Shown: positions 1-7,780 of the stretch, one piece after another | Layout: every line of letters starts with the position of its first letter | How positions within the stretch are numbered: the stretch's first letter is position 1 | Origin: Candidatus Pacearchaeota archaeon | GTDB taxonomy: Archaea; Nanobdellota; Nanobdellia; Pacearchaeales; GW2011-AR1 | Reading direction: 5' to 3' | Assembly: GCA_016188895.1 (NCBI GenBank) | Contig: JACPGZ010000029.1 | Coordinates: forward strand, 1-40,066 | DNA length: 40,066 nucleotides | Notes under the pieces: generated by a model | Seen by the model: only the letters and a program-made list of their open reading frames with translations | Databases searched by the model: none | Told to the model about the DNA's origin: nothing | Translations under genes and position numbers: made by a program

Positions 1-1045
1 TGCTCATGAAGCAATTCATATTGTTTTTTGTCATGTGTTTCTTATTGCAAAGAAGATTAAAGAAATTAGAAATGAAAAAGATAAGAATCAGATAAATACA
101 AAAATAAACGAATTCATAACAAAAATAAACATTGCAGCAGACTGTGTTGTTAATGACTCCCTTGTTAATCTTTATAATTTTTCAAAAATTATGGAAAAAA
201 CTATATTATTTGGAAAACAGATCGTTGGAACCGACTGTCATAATTTATCTATTCAGTCTGTATATAAATTGCTTCCAAAGGATAAAACGGCAAATACTCT
301 TGATATACATGACTGGGAATCATTTTTGGATGGAAACGGAAACGTTAAAAAGGAATTTGCACAAAAGATTAAGGATTTCTTTGATAGAAATTGTGATAAC
401 TCTGCCTTGAGTGACAAGGAAGAATTTTTGATTGAAGAATCGTTGAAATCATTTAAAGAAGAGAGCGGTTCAATATTGGCTGGAACTGGAAAACTTGGAC
501 AAAAGCGGAGTATTGTAAAAGTGTCTAGGAAATATATTAGATTTGATAAATTGTTATTTGATCTTACTGATTCTAAAATTGTGGAAGATAAGTGGAATAG
601 ACAAAATAGGAAACTTTCCTGTGTTTATCCAAAGATTATTTTGCCGAAATATGAGCAAAAAGAAGTAGAGACTATATTTGTTGCAATTGATGCGTCTGGT
701 TCTATAGATAAAAATGCTTTGTCTCTATTTGTTGATGTTATTTGTAACACATCAAAGAAATTTAAAATAAAGGCTGTATCTTTTGATGTTGGTGTCTACG
801 ATTTTGATATTTATTCTGGTGACTGGCCTAAAGGTGGAGGAGGTACATCGTTTCAAGCTATAGAAGATTATATTGTTAAAGAATTTAAACAACACCCTAA
901 AGTGGTATGTGTTCTAACAGACGGACGTGGAGATTTTGTTAAACCCAAATATAAGGATCGATGGGTTTGGTTTCTCTACGGGAGTTCATCAAAAGTGTAT
1001 TGCAAGAACATGAGAACTTTTGATTTAAAGAATTTTCTTTCATGA
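1..1045 (+). CDS. VWA-like metallopeptidase-type protein (DUF2201-like), 5' truncated
   Basis: The reading frame is open from the left edge (codons from base 2), so the true start lies outside the window; the GTG at 35 is only an internal candidate. The first in-frame codons encode a zinc-type HExxH motif (HEAIH, bases 5-19). The C-terminal third carries a von Willebrand A metal-ion-dependent adhesion site: DASGS at 689-703, a Gly-rich GGGGTS turn near 834-851, and TDGRGD from base 917. HExxH followed by a VWA domain is the architecture of the DUF2201 putative metallopeptidases, often encoded beside a MoxR-type AAA+ ATPase, which would lie left of this window. Substrate is unknown. The next gene overlaps by 4 bases (ATGA), suggesting translational coupling. 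Confidence 0.75.
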   Translation, partial: AHEAIHIVFCHVFLIAKKIKEIRNEKDKNQINTKINEFITKINIAADCVVNDSLVNLYNFSKIMEKTILFGKQIVGTDCHNLSIQSVYKLLPKDKTANTLDIHDWESFLDGNGNVKKEFAQKIKDFFDRNCDNSALSDKEEFLIEESLKSFKEESGSILAGTGKLGQKRSIVKVSRKYIRFDKLLFDLTDSKIVEDKWNRQNRKLSCVYPKIILPKYEQKEVETIFVAIDASGSIDKNALSLFVDVICNTSKKFKIKAVSFDVGVYDFDIYSGDWPKGGGGTSFQAIEDYIVKEFKQHPKVVCVLTDGRGDFVKPKYKDRWVWFLYGSSSKVYCKNMRTFDLKNFLS

Positions 1046-1251
1046 ACGGAAAATTTAGAATTGTTATAGATTTTTCTATGAAAACAAAAAATAAATTTGA
1101 CTATGATTTCAAATTTATTGATATTACAAAGACAAACAAGGAAATTGATTTTGTAAAATTATCAAAAATGCTAAAAAAAGTGGTGGAAGACATTGAAGAA
1201 AAGGGTACGGGAACAGATTCTGTTTTTGTTGAATCTAGAAATTTGCATTGA
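1042..1251 (+). CDS. Small hypothetical protein, 69 aa
   Basis: The ATG overlaps the stop of the VWA gene (ATGA), which supports both the start and co-translation. The protein is charged, Lys-rich and Asp/Glu-rich, with no signal peptide, membrane segment or Cys motif. It looks like a short beta-strand N-terminus (residues 4-11 hydrophobic) followed by a helical C-terminal half. I do not recognise the family. Position suggests an accessory to the VWA protein. It is followed by a 79-base gap, the first break in the gene chain. Confidence 0.55.
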   Translation: MNGKFRIVIDFSMKTKNKFDYDFKFIDITKTNKEIDFVKLSKMLKKVVEDIEEKGTGTDSVFVESRNLH

Positions 1252-1330
1252 TTAATAAAATTGCGTACTCCTAATTATATTAGATTGTCTCTTCTTTCTC
1301 GTTTTAAACTAAGAAATACAATGGAGGGCT

Positions 1331-1867
1331 ATGAATAGAATGCGAATAGCATTTGGCCTGTGCAATACCTTAATGGATGTATATGAAGAAAATTATATAG
1401 AATCCAGGCTAAGGCCAGGAGCGGTGGATCTACTAAAGGAACTAAAAAGAGATGGGCATATATTGATTCTTTGGACATCCCTGAAAAAACGGAAGGTTAA
1501 TTTTGTAAAAGCATTGTTCAAGGATTTTTTTAAGTTATTTAATGAAATATATTGTTACGAAGATTTTGATCTTCTTGAAAAAATACCAGATTGTTCTGAA
1601 CATCAGTTTAAAAACATAGAGAGAATAAGCGCAGATTGTCTTATTGAATCAAAGAAAAATTACAGAGAATATTCAAATAATTTATCTCTCAGCAAGAAAT
1701 ATCTTATAATAGACAAATATAGGGAATGTTTATATAGGCAGCCATCGAATTGGAAAATTAGAGTTCTTGGCGAAGAAGTTTTTGATGCTTGGCAAAAAAG
1801 AATTCAAAATAGGGAAGAATGGGTTTATGATGTGCTCAGTTTTGTTGATAAAATGAGCGTTTTGTGA
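1331..1867 (+). CDS. HAD-superfamily-like protein with degenerate catalytic motif
   Basis: The ATG at 1331 has a strong GGAGG ribosome site at 1323-1327. The 178-residue product has the outline of a short HAD phosphatase: an N-terminal strand (residues 5-14), then a segment like the motif II region (RPGAVDLLKEL, ending in WTS near residue 50). The position of the catalytic DxDGT is FGLCNT (residues 8-13), so both the nucleophile Asp and the acid/base Asp are missing. The late acidic motif is also weak (IIDKYRE). I infer a non-catalytic or altered HAD fold rather than an active phosphatase. Its last bases overlap the GTG of the nuclease gene. The HAD assignment rests on motif layout and is moderate. 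Confidence 0.55.
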   Translation: MNRMRIAFGLCNTLMDVYEENYIESRLRPGAVDLLKELKRDGHILILWTSLKKRKVNFVKALFKDFFKLFNEIYCYEDFDLLEKIPDCSEHQFKNIERISADCLIESKKNYREYSNNLSLSKKYLIIDKYRECLYRQPSNWKIRVLGEEVFDAWQKRIQNREEWVYDVLSFVDKMSVL

Positions 1868-2670
1868 AAATAGATACTGTTTCCTACTCTTCTCTAAAAG
1901 ACTTTGAGAAATGTGCTCACTATTATAAGATTGGGTATGTAGATCATATAAAGCTTTTTGATTCTACGATTGAAACAATTTTTGGAAAACTAATTCATAA
2001 ATGTTGTCAAAACATATTAAAAGCTGGGCAGGAAAAAAATGGCATGGAATATTTTGAGAAAGCTTGGGATAAATTTTCTAGATTATATAAAAAGTATATA
2101 AGCACAAAGCAGGCCGATTATTTAAAGGATTCGGGATTGAATATCCTTGAAAACGTTAAATCTTCTATAGAAAAATCTTTTGGAAAAATTAAATATGAAG
2201 TCTTTTCAACTGAAGAAAAAATAGAAATGATGGCGTTGGAAAACCATACACAGAGAATTAAAGGTTTCATTGATATTGTTTTTAAAACGGAAGCAAATGA
2301 ATATGAAATATCTGATTTTAAGACGTGCAATTCTATATATCTTTGGAAGAAATACCTGAACAAGGAAACAGAGAGACAACTTGTTTTATATAAAAATTAT
2401 TTTTCCAGGAAACATGATATAAAATTAAAGGATATAATTATAAGCTTTATTTTATTGGAAAAAAATCCAAAATCAAAAAATCCTGTGCAAATTGTTCAAG
2501 TGACATCTGGTAAGAAAAAAATAGGAAATCATTTATCCTATCTAAATAACAGATTGACAATTTTAGATAATATTAACTTTTTTCCAAAGAATCGTTTAAA
2601 TTGTTCGATGTACAATGGTTGTGTTCTCGATGGCACAGTTTTTTGCAAGAAACAAAATCATTTTTCGTAG
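1864..2670 (+). CDS. PD-(D/E)XK nuclease, RecB/Cas4/AddB-like with four Cys
   Basis: The GTG start overlaps the preceding stop (GTGA). The 268-residue protein begins with the typical YSSLKDFEKC motif, then GKLIHKC (a conserved His region), then GFIDIVF and YEISDFKT, which give the Asp and D-x-K residues of the PD-(D/E)XK active site, and the later QLVLYKNYF (Q-x-x-x-Y motif). One Cys near residue 17 and three near the C-terminus (C-x5-C-x7-C within LNCSMYNGCVLDGTVFCK) match the spacing style of iron-sulfur-stabilised Cas4/AddB nucleases. In phages such proteins act as DNA-processing or recombination exonucleases. No CRISPR array is present, so a Cas4 adaptation role is unlikely here. Confidence 0.8.
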   Translation: MKIDTVSYSSLKDFEKCAHYYKIGYVDHIKLFDSTIETIFGKLIHKCCQNILKAGQEKNGMEYFEKAWDKFSRLYKKYISTKQADYLKDSGLNILENVKSSIEKSFGKIKYEVFSTEEKIEMMALENHTQRIKGFIDIVFKTEANEYEISDFKTCNSIYLWKKYLNKETERQLVLYKNYFSRKHDIKLKDIIISFILLEKNPKSKNPVQIVQVTSGKKKIGNHLSYLNNRLTILDNINFFPKNRLNCSMYNGCVLDGTVFCKKQNHFS

Positions 2671-2691
2671 GTAAATTTTTTTTGTGCACTT

Positions 2692-2701
2692 TTGTATACA
2701 A
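2692..2701. promoter_or_regulatory. Perfect 10-bp palindrome upstream of RHH gene, possible operator
   Basis: TTGTATACAA is a perfect inverted repeat in the 62-base gap between the nuclease stop and the ATG at 2733. Ribbon-helix-helix proteins commonly bind short palindromes and often repress their own gene, so this is a candidate operator. Short AT-rich palindromes also arise by chance, so confidence is low. Confidence 0.25.
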
Positions 2702-2732
2702 GATCATACTTATATGCAGAGGAATAAATTTT

Positions 2733-2921
2733 ATGAGACGAAAAGAAAGGTTTACTGAAACAAAAATGCTGTCAGCCCGTGTGGAAAAGATTGATCATTG
2801 GAAGCTTGAAGATTGCCTAAATAGAGATAACCTTACAATCCAGCAGTGGTTAAACTCAATGGTAAGGAGTTATGTTTCCGGCAATATAGTTTTTTCGGGT
2901 TCCGTGTTTTATTCAAAGTGA
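2733..2921 (+). CDS. Ribbon-helix-helix (Arc/MetJ-type) DNA-binding protein
   Basis: I chose the ATG at 2733 because it follows an AGAGGAA ribosome site (2718-2724); an upstream in-frame start would overlap the nuclease and add an unrelated extension. The 62-residue product fits an RHH fold: a strand around TKMLSARV (residues 8-15), a first helix (DHWKLEDCLNRDN), and a second helix around TIQQWLNSMVRSYV. These proteins bind DNA as dimers and usually act as transcriptional repressors. It sits at the head of the stretch leading into the glycan genes, so it could control them or only itself. The C-terminus beyond residue 50 is hydrophobic and unassigned. Confidence 0.6.
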   Translation: MRRKERFTETKMLSARVEKIDHWKLEDCLNRDNLTIQQWLNSMVRSYVSGNIVFSGSVFYSK

Positions 2922-2933
2922 AGAGAGGTTTAT

Positions 2934-3188
2934 ATGGACAATGAATGGCAGGTTGTTGAAGAGAACGGACAGGAATATCATATTCATGAAAAATATGGAA
3001 ATATTGTGAAGATCGAGGATGGTTCCTATCTCGTATTGATTCCAAAAATTTTTCGTCTTGGCCCGTTTAAAGAACTTGAAATGGCGAAAAGAACAGCGAT
3101 AAGCAATCAAAGATCATTGGATGAGCTTGCAAAGAATTTTAATGGTGATTTGATGAATTTGATTGAGGAGATGAAAGAGAATAAATAA
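2934..3188 (+). CDS. Small conserved-looking hypothetical protein, 84 aa
   Basis: The ATG at 2934 has a GAGAGG ribosome site at 2923-2928, and the stop overlaps the start of the next gene (TAATG). The first half is probably beta-rich (WQVVEENGQEYHIHEKYG, then SYLVLIPKIF); the second half is helical and acidic (from LEMAKRTA to the end). No catalytic motif, Cys cluster or membrane segment is seen and I do not recognise it. Its coupling to the GT4 gene suggests co-expression with the glycan genes, not necessarily a shared function. Confidence 0.55.
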   Translation: MDNEWQVVEENGQEYHIHEKYGNIVKIEDGSYLVLIPKIFRLGPFKELEMAKRTAISNQRSLDELAKNFNGDLMNLIEEMKENK

Positions 3189-4441
3189 TGCTCGTTCCGA
3201 AAAAGCCCGATAAATATAAGATTTTAACGATTGGGGATCATCCGCTTGTTCCAAGTGGATGTGGATTGCAGTCCAAATATATTATTGAGGGACTTTTAAA
3301 AACAGATAGATATCAATTTATTTCATTTGGAGCTGCAATCAAGCATCCGGATTACAGACCGGTAAAGATTGTAGAATTTGGCGATGACTGGGTAATTTTA
3401 CCTACAGATGGTTATGGAAACCCAGTTATGCTTAGGGAAGTATTGGATCTTGAAAAGCCGGATGCATTGTGGTTTATCACCGACCCTAGATTCTACGTTT
3501 GGCTTTTTGAAATGTCCGACGAGGTGCTTGATCGGAATATTCCAATGCTTTGGTGGACAATTTGGGACAACTTTCCAACCCCTCAATTTAATAAGGTTTA
3601 TTATGATTCTTGCACATTTCTTGGTTGCATATCAAAATTGACGCATAGCATTGTTCAAGAACTCGGGTTTTCGGACAAGGCCGAATACATTCCGCACGCT
3701 GTTGATCCAAATTTCTTCAAGATTCTTGACGAGGATCTTGTTCGGAACGAAAGAGTGAAATTATTTGGAAAAGAGAAAGCAGATAGCTTCATTTTATTTT
3801 ATAATAGCAGAAATGCGAGACGAAAGAAGACATCCGACGCTGTTGCTGCGTTCAAATTATTTGCGGATCAAATTGGTGATCAAAATGGAGAGAAGTGTTT
3901 CTTTCTTATGCATTGTGACCCTAATGATCAGGAAGGAGCAAACCTTTTCGAGGTTTGCAAAATGCTCAATCTAAAAAATTCACAGATTGTATTTTCAACG
4001 GAAAAGCTTCCATTTGATAAGCTTGCAATGCTTTATAATATTGCAGACATAACGATCACCATATCCGCTGAGGAAGGATATGGTCTTAGTTGTTTAGAAA
4101 GCTTAATGTGTGGAACTCCAACGATTGTTTCAAAAACAGGTGGATTGCAGGAATTTGGGGCTCAATTGGAACCCGCAGCAAAACTTTTGGTTGGAAGTCA
4201 GCAGATTCCTTATATATTTTCGGATCACGTTTCACATGAACAGGTTGTAGATGCATTGATTCAAATGTATAGCTTAACAAGAACGCAGAGAAAAGAACTT
4301 GGTAAACGTGCAAGAGAATCTGTGCTAAAAAGATATAAGCTAGATAAAATGGTAAATCAATGGGACAATGCATTCATAAAATATATTAAAGAATTCAAAG
4401 AAAATGGTAACCAAAGAAGAGTTCGATTGAGTAGAATATAA
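3188..4441 (+). CDS. Glycosyltransferase family 4 (GT-B fold)
   Basis: 417 residues, normal length for a GT4 enzyme. The N-terminal half begins DHPLVPSGCGLQSKYIIEG, a Gly-containing acceptor-side loop. The C-terminal half carries the retaining GT4 E-x7-E signature in AEEGYGLSCLESLMCGTP followed by TIVSKTGG, which bind the nucleotide-sugar phosphate and ribose. It transfers a sugar from an NDP-sugar to an unknown acceptor, in the cytoplasm or at the inner membrane face. It starts the long glycan operon, coupled to the small gene before it. It is followed directly by an endonuclease gene, probably a later insertion. Donor sugar cannot be read from sequence. Confidence 0.88.
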   Translation: MLVPKKPDKYKILTIGDHPLVPSGCGLQSKYIIEGLLKTDRYQFISFGAAIKHPDYRPVKIVEFGDDWVILPTDGYGNPVMLREVLDLEKPDALWFITDPRFYVWLFEMSDEVLDRNIPMLWWTIWDNFPTPQFNKVYYDSCTFLGCISKLTHSIVQELGFSDKAEYIPHAVDPNFFKILDEDLVRNERVKLFGKEKADSFILFYNSRNARRKKTSDAVAAFKLFADQIGDQNGEKCFFLMHCDPNDQEGANLFEVCKMLNLKNSQIVFSTEKLPFDKLAMLYNIADITITISAEEGYGLSCLESLMCGTPTIVSKTGGLQEFGAQLEPAAKLLVGSQQIPYIFSDHVSHEQVVDALIQMYSLTRTQRKELGKRARESVLKRYKLDKMVNQWDNAFIKYIKEFKENGNQRRVRLSRI

Positions 4442-4446
4442 AATTT

Positions 4447-5244
4447 ATGAAATCTTTGTCGATAGAAGAAGTAAAAGATAGATTATATAAATTACACGGA
4501 AATGATATTATTATTGATGAAAAAACTTATATATCTGCTCGTAAAAAAGCAAAATTTATTGACAAAGATTATGGCGAATGGTGGAGAGAACCCCAATACG
4601 TTATTGGATCTTCTGCAAAAAATACATCAAGAGAAAGAGGATATGAAAAATTGTCTGAAATTCATAGACTAAAAAAAGATGAAGTAAAGAAAAGAATTTA
4701 TAACGTACACGGAGATAGCGTTGCTATAAATTATGAAACATATAAGAATTCTTTTGAAAAATCAGAATTTATTGACAAAGATTATGGTTCTTTCTGGTCA
4801 AGACCAAGAGATGTTTTTCGTGGTCACGGACATCCTAAAAGAGGGATAGAAAATAAAAAGAAAACGTGGTTTATAAAATATGGTGTTGACAATCCATCAA
4901 AATGTTTAGATGTTTCATTAAAACAAGCAAAATCATTGAATAAGAAGTATATTTTGAATCACTGGAAAGACGGAAGTCAAGTTATTTGCAGAGGATCTTA
5001 TGAATACAAAGTCGTTCTGAATTTTAATTTTCAGAAAGAATACTACGAGAAAGATATTCGATTTATTATGCCAAGCGGGAAAGTTTATTTTGTTGATTTC
5101 TATCTCCCAGAAAAAGATCTTTATATTGAGGTCAAAGGTTTTTTTCGAAAAGATGCAAAAGAAAAATGGGATTGGTTTCATGAAACACATCCAAATAGCG
5201 AGTTATGGGACAAGAAAAAATTAAAGGAAATGAATATTTTATAA
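4447..5244 (+). CDS. Free-standing homing-type endonuclease, PD-(D/E)XK (copy 1)
   Basis: 265 residues. The N-terminus holds two copies of a repeat (about residues 8-56 and 79-126), each with a HG near its start and ending FIDKDYGxxW, the kind of DNA-recognition repeat found in phage endonucleases. A linker contains YGVDNPSK (145-152), a motif shared by many phage homing proteins. The catalytic domain is C-terminal: D217, then E228-V-K230 (VDFYLPEKDLYIEVKG), giving the PD-(D/E)XK triad. The last 36 codons match two other genes in this window (copies 2 and 3). It sits 5 bases after a glycosyltransferase and 3 bases before the next gene without splitting either. Expected role: self-propagation by cutting allelic DNA, not glycan synthesis. 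Confidence 0.8.
   Translation: MKSLSIEEVKDRLYKLHGNDIIIDEKTYISARKKAKFIDKDYGEWWREPQYVIGSSAKNTSRERGYEKLSEIHRLKKDEVKKRIYNVHGDSVAINYETYKNSFEKSEFIDKDYGSFWSRPRDVFRGHGHPKRGIENKKKTWFIKYGVDNPSKCLDVSLKQAKSLNKKYILNHWKDGSQVICRGSYEYKVVLNFNFQKEYYEKDIRFIMPSGKVYFVDFYLPEKDLYIEVKGFFRKDAKEKWDWFHETHPNSELWDKKKLKEMNIL
5137..5244 (+). repeat. 108-bp 3'-end repeat of nuclease family, copy A
   Basis: Codes for the last 35 residues and the stop of nuclease copy 1. By hand alignment it matches copy B (9314-9421) at 87 of 108 positions without gaps. It is a dispersed coding repeat at the 3' end of each nuclease gene. Confidence 0.85.
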
Positions 5245-5247
5245 AAC

Positions 5248-5589
5248 ATGAATATGAAAAGAACACTTTGGCAAAGAGTTAAAATGAAATTTTCTCGCAG
5301 AGAAAGACGACACGCTGCTCGTTCGGATATGGACAAATTTATTAATTTGTGTTTGGATTCCACGATTTATTTTCCTGAAAGCTGGAAAGAAAGATGGACA
5401 AAAATTGATAAAGGATTGGTGGAGTTTGTTTCTCGCAATTATATGTATAAACCCATCACGGAAGCAAAAGAAGAATATGCTTCGGTTTTGAGTTATGGTT
5501 ATGGCGAATCTCCATATCATTTGGAAATGTATATTGGCGATTGGGGTGAAACCCTTGACATTCAGCCATCGGATATTCTGCATGAATAA
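5248..5589 (+). CDS. Hypothetical protein, 113 aa
   Basis: ATG at 5248 (a second ATG at 5254 is possible). The N-terminus is very basic (RRERRHAAR, residues 18-26); the rest is mixed, with aromatic-rich stretches and a Gly-Tyr segment (SYGYGESPYH). No signal peptide or membrane segment is seen. The stop codon lies inside the first codons of the following GT4-GT9 gene (8-base overlap), so the two are probably co-translated. I do not recognise it. The basic N-terminus could bind nucleic acid or phosphate groups, but that is speculation. Confidence 0.55.
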   Translation: MNMKRTLWQRVKMKFSRRERRHAARSDMDKFINLCLDSTIYFPESWKERWTKIDKGLVEFVSRNYMYKPITEAKEEYASVLSYGYGESPYHLEMYIGDWGETLDIQPSDILHE

Positions 5590-7780
5590 AATAAGGACTC
5601 TGTTCAAAAGTCCGCTACTAACAAATTCAGGATATGGGTCTCATTCGAGACAAATATTGAAAGCCTTGCTTTCCGATCCCATTTTTGATGTTCACGTTGA
5701 CCCCCTGCAATGGGGAATTTGTTCTTGGGAAACGCAGGAATCCGAACTGAAGGACACGATAAAGAAACTCATCGAAAAGAGAATGTTTGCAAAGCAGCAG
5801 AATCAGGAAAATTGGGATCTCTTCCTCCATTGCACGATTCCCAACGAATTTGAAAAGCTTGGAAAAGTGAATATCGGAATCACGGCAGGTGTTGAAACGG
5901 ATCGAATTTCCCATGTCTGGGTTCAAAAATGCAATGAGATGGATCTGGTTATTGTGCCGAGTGAGCACAGTAGGAAAAGCATTGTTGATTCCGTCATCGA
6001 ATGGAAAAATGAACAGACGGGGGAAGCGGGAACATTCAAGGTGACCGCTCCTGTTTCTGTTTGCCATGAGGGATTTGATGGGAACGTATTCAAAAAGCTG
6101 AATGAAAATGAATTGTCCGAGAAGGTGAAGAACATGCATTTTGAATCGGAGTTCAACTTTCTAACTGTTGGTCAATGGGGAAACGGAGGATTTGGAGAGG
6201 ATCGAAAAAATATATCGAATCTCGTCAAATATTTTATTGAAGCATTTTTGTGCAGAAAGGATGTTGGCCTGATCTTGAAGATCAGCATGGCCAAGAATTC
6301 ATTGATTGATGAATTTCATGTGAAACGAAGACTTTCCGAAATCACGGCAAGATATGACAAAGAGGATCTTCCTCCGATCTGGCTCCTTCACGGATATTTG
6401 ACCGAACAGGAAATGGCGAGCTTATATAATCATCCGCAGGTGAAATCATATATAACGCTTTCGAACGGTGAAGGATTCGGAATCCCAGAACTTGAATCTG
6501 CGGCATGTGAACTACCCGTTATTGCAACCAATTGGTCTGGACATCTGGATTTTCTGAAGAAGGGTTTATTTTCTGCCGTGGATTATGAATTGAAAGATAT
6601 TCCTGATGCTGCTGTTTGGGATCCAATATTGATAAAAGGTTCTCGATGGGCTGCTGTCAAAGAGGATGATGCAAAACACCGAATGAAGAAAATGGTTTCT
6701 TCCTATTTCAAACCAACAGAATGGGCAAAAGAATTGGGCAAAGAGGTGCGATCCCGATTTGAACTGCAATTTGTAAATCAGGAGTTTCTAAATGTGATAA
6801 AACAATGTCTACTCAAACAAATGGTCAAGCTCTCTCCGAGAGAGGATCTGGCTTCCTATATTGATACGCCAAATGATTATAATGTTTTTTATTCGATGCC
6901 AATGAGCGCAGGAGACGTTTATATAAGCACGGCGGTGATCAACGGATTGCGAAAGAAGCTTCCTGAAAATGCAAAAATATATTTTGCGACACAGGAAAAA
7001 TATAAAGATATTTTAAAGAATAATCCTGATGTTTATAAAGTGATTCCTTGGAATGACAACCTATTGAACGTTGATCTTCTTGAGTCTGTTTTTGATCTCG
7101 CTTTGACTCCAAATGTAGCCACTCACTATATTTTTAGCAATTGGGTAAGAAAAGGACAATATAATCGATTGCTTGCTGAAGAATATGCAAATTTCTGTCG
7201 ATGTGAACTCGGTGATTATTTTATTGACAAGGAAAAAATTGATATTGAATTGCCAGAGAATTATATGACATTTCATAACACATCAGGGAAAGGACAATGG
7301 GAAGGAAGACGATATGAAGATTGGCAAGAGGTTCTTGATAATCTAAAGAGCCTGTATCCGGAATTAAAGATTGTTCAGGTTGGTCTTTCCGATGAACCAG
7401 AATTTAAAAATATTGATGTTGATTTGCGTGGGAAATTGAATTATCAACAATTGGCCGGTGTGATTGAAAAATCATTGTTGCATCTTTCGCCCGATACATT
7501 TTCCATGCACATTTCTTGTTCATTAAGTGTTCCGACTGTTGCAATATTTGGATGTTCGGTTCCACAGTGTACTGGACCATGGGTCAAAGACAAAAGCAAG
7601 GCAAAATATATATTATTGCAAAGCGAAAGAAAAACAGGATGCTTTTCAAGGCCGTGTTATAAGAATCGCTGTGCAAATAATCCGGAAGGCAATTCAACGA
7701 TCAATGAAATTCCGGCAGAGGAAATTTTCAAAGCATGTGAAAAATTGTTGAAAGAATATGAGGTTCTGAATAATGATTAA
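5582..7780 (+). CDS. Two-domain glycosyltransferase: GT4 fused to GT9 (heptosyltransferase type)
   Basis: I chose the ATG at 5582, which overlaps the preceding stop; an earlier in-frame start at 5495 would read through that gene. The 732-residue product has a GT4 domain (about 1-420, E-x7-E signature in GEGFGIPELESAACELP near residue 297) followed by a GT9 domain (about 434-730). The latter begins SAGDVYISTAVINGLRKKLP and has the late motif HLSPDTFSMHISCSLSVPT near 635, typical of ADP-heptose:LPS heptosyltransferases. One polypeptide could therefore add two successive sugars, one possibly heptose. Base composition changes near the domain border: the line starting 5701 is 31/60 G+C, the line starting 7141 is 21/60. 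That is consistent with a fusion of genes of different origin. Confidence 0.85.
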   Translation: MNKIRTLFKSPLLTNSGYGSHSRQILKALLSDPIFDVHVDPLQWGICSWETQESELKDTIKKLIEKRMFAKQQNQENWDLFLHCTIPNEFEKLGKVNIGITAGVETDRISHVWVQKCNEMDLVIVPSEHSRKSIVDSVIEWKNEQTGEAGTFKVTAPVSVCHEGFDGNVFKKLNENELSEKVKNMHFESEFNFLTVGQWGNGGFGEDRKNISNLVKYFIEAFLCRKDVGLILKISMAKNSLIDEFHVKRRLSEITARYDKEDLPPIWLLHGYLTEQEMASLYNHPQVKSYITLSNGEGFGIPELESAACELPVIATNWSGHLDFLKKGLFSAVDYELKDIPDAAVWDPILIKGSRWAAVKEDDAKHRMKKMVSSYFKPTEWAKELGKEVRSRFELQFVNQEFLNVIKQCLLKQMVKLSPREDLASYIDTPNDYNVFYSMPMSAGDVYISTAVINGLRKKLPENAKIYFATQEKYKDILKNNPDVYKVIPWNDNLLNVDLLESVFDLALTPNVATHYIFSNWVRKGQYNRLLAEEYANFCRCELGDYFIDKEKIDIELPENYMTFHNTSGKGQWEGRRYEDWQEVLDNLKSLYPELKIVQVGLSDEPEFKNIDVDLRGKLNYQQLAGVIEKSLLHLSPDTFSMHISCSLSVPTVAIFGCSVPQCTGPWVKDKSKAKYILLQSERKTGCFSRPCYKNRCANNPEGNSTINEIPAEEIFKACEKLLKEYEVLNND

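Noticed and set aside
1252-1330. Possible promoter in the 79-base gap
   Set aside because: Tested TTGCGT with TATATT: spacing is too short and no other pair fits, so only the GGAGG ribosome site is accepted.
1864-2670. CRISPR-associated Cas4
   Set aside because: No repeat array or other cas genes are in the window; a phage recombination nuclease is simpler.
3408-3641. Second + strand frame inside the GT4 gene
   Set aside because: Fully inside a well-supported gene, with Cys- and Phe-rich composition not like a real protein.
5627-6139. 170-codon open frame on the minus strand
   Set aside because: It is the mirror frame of the GT4 domain of the 5582 gene, has no ribosome site, and its translation has no recognisable domain; the + strand frame has clear GT4 motifs.
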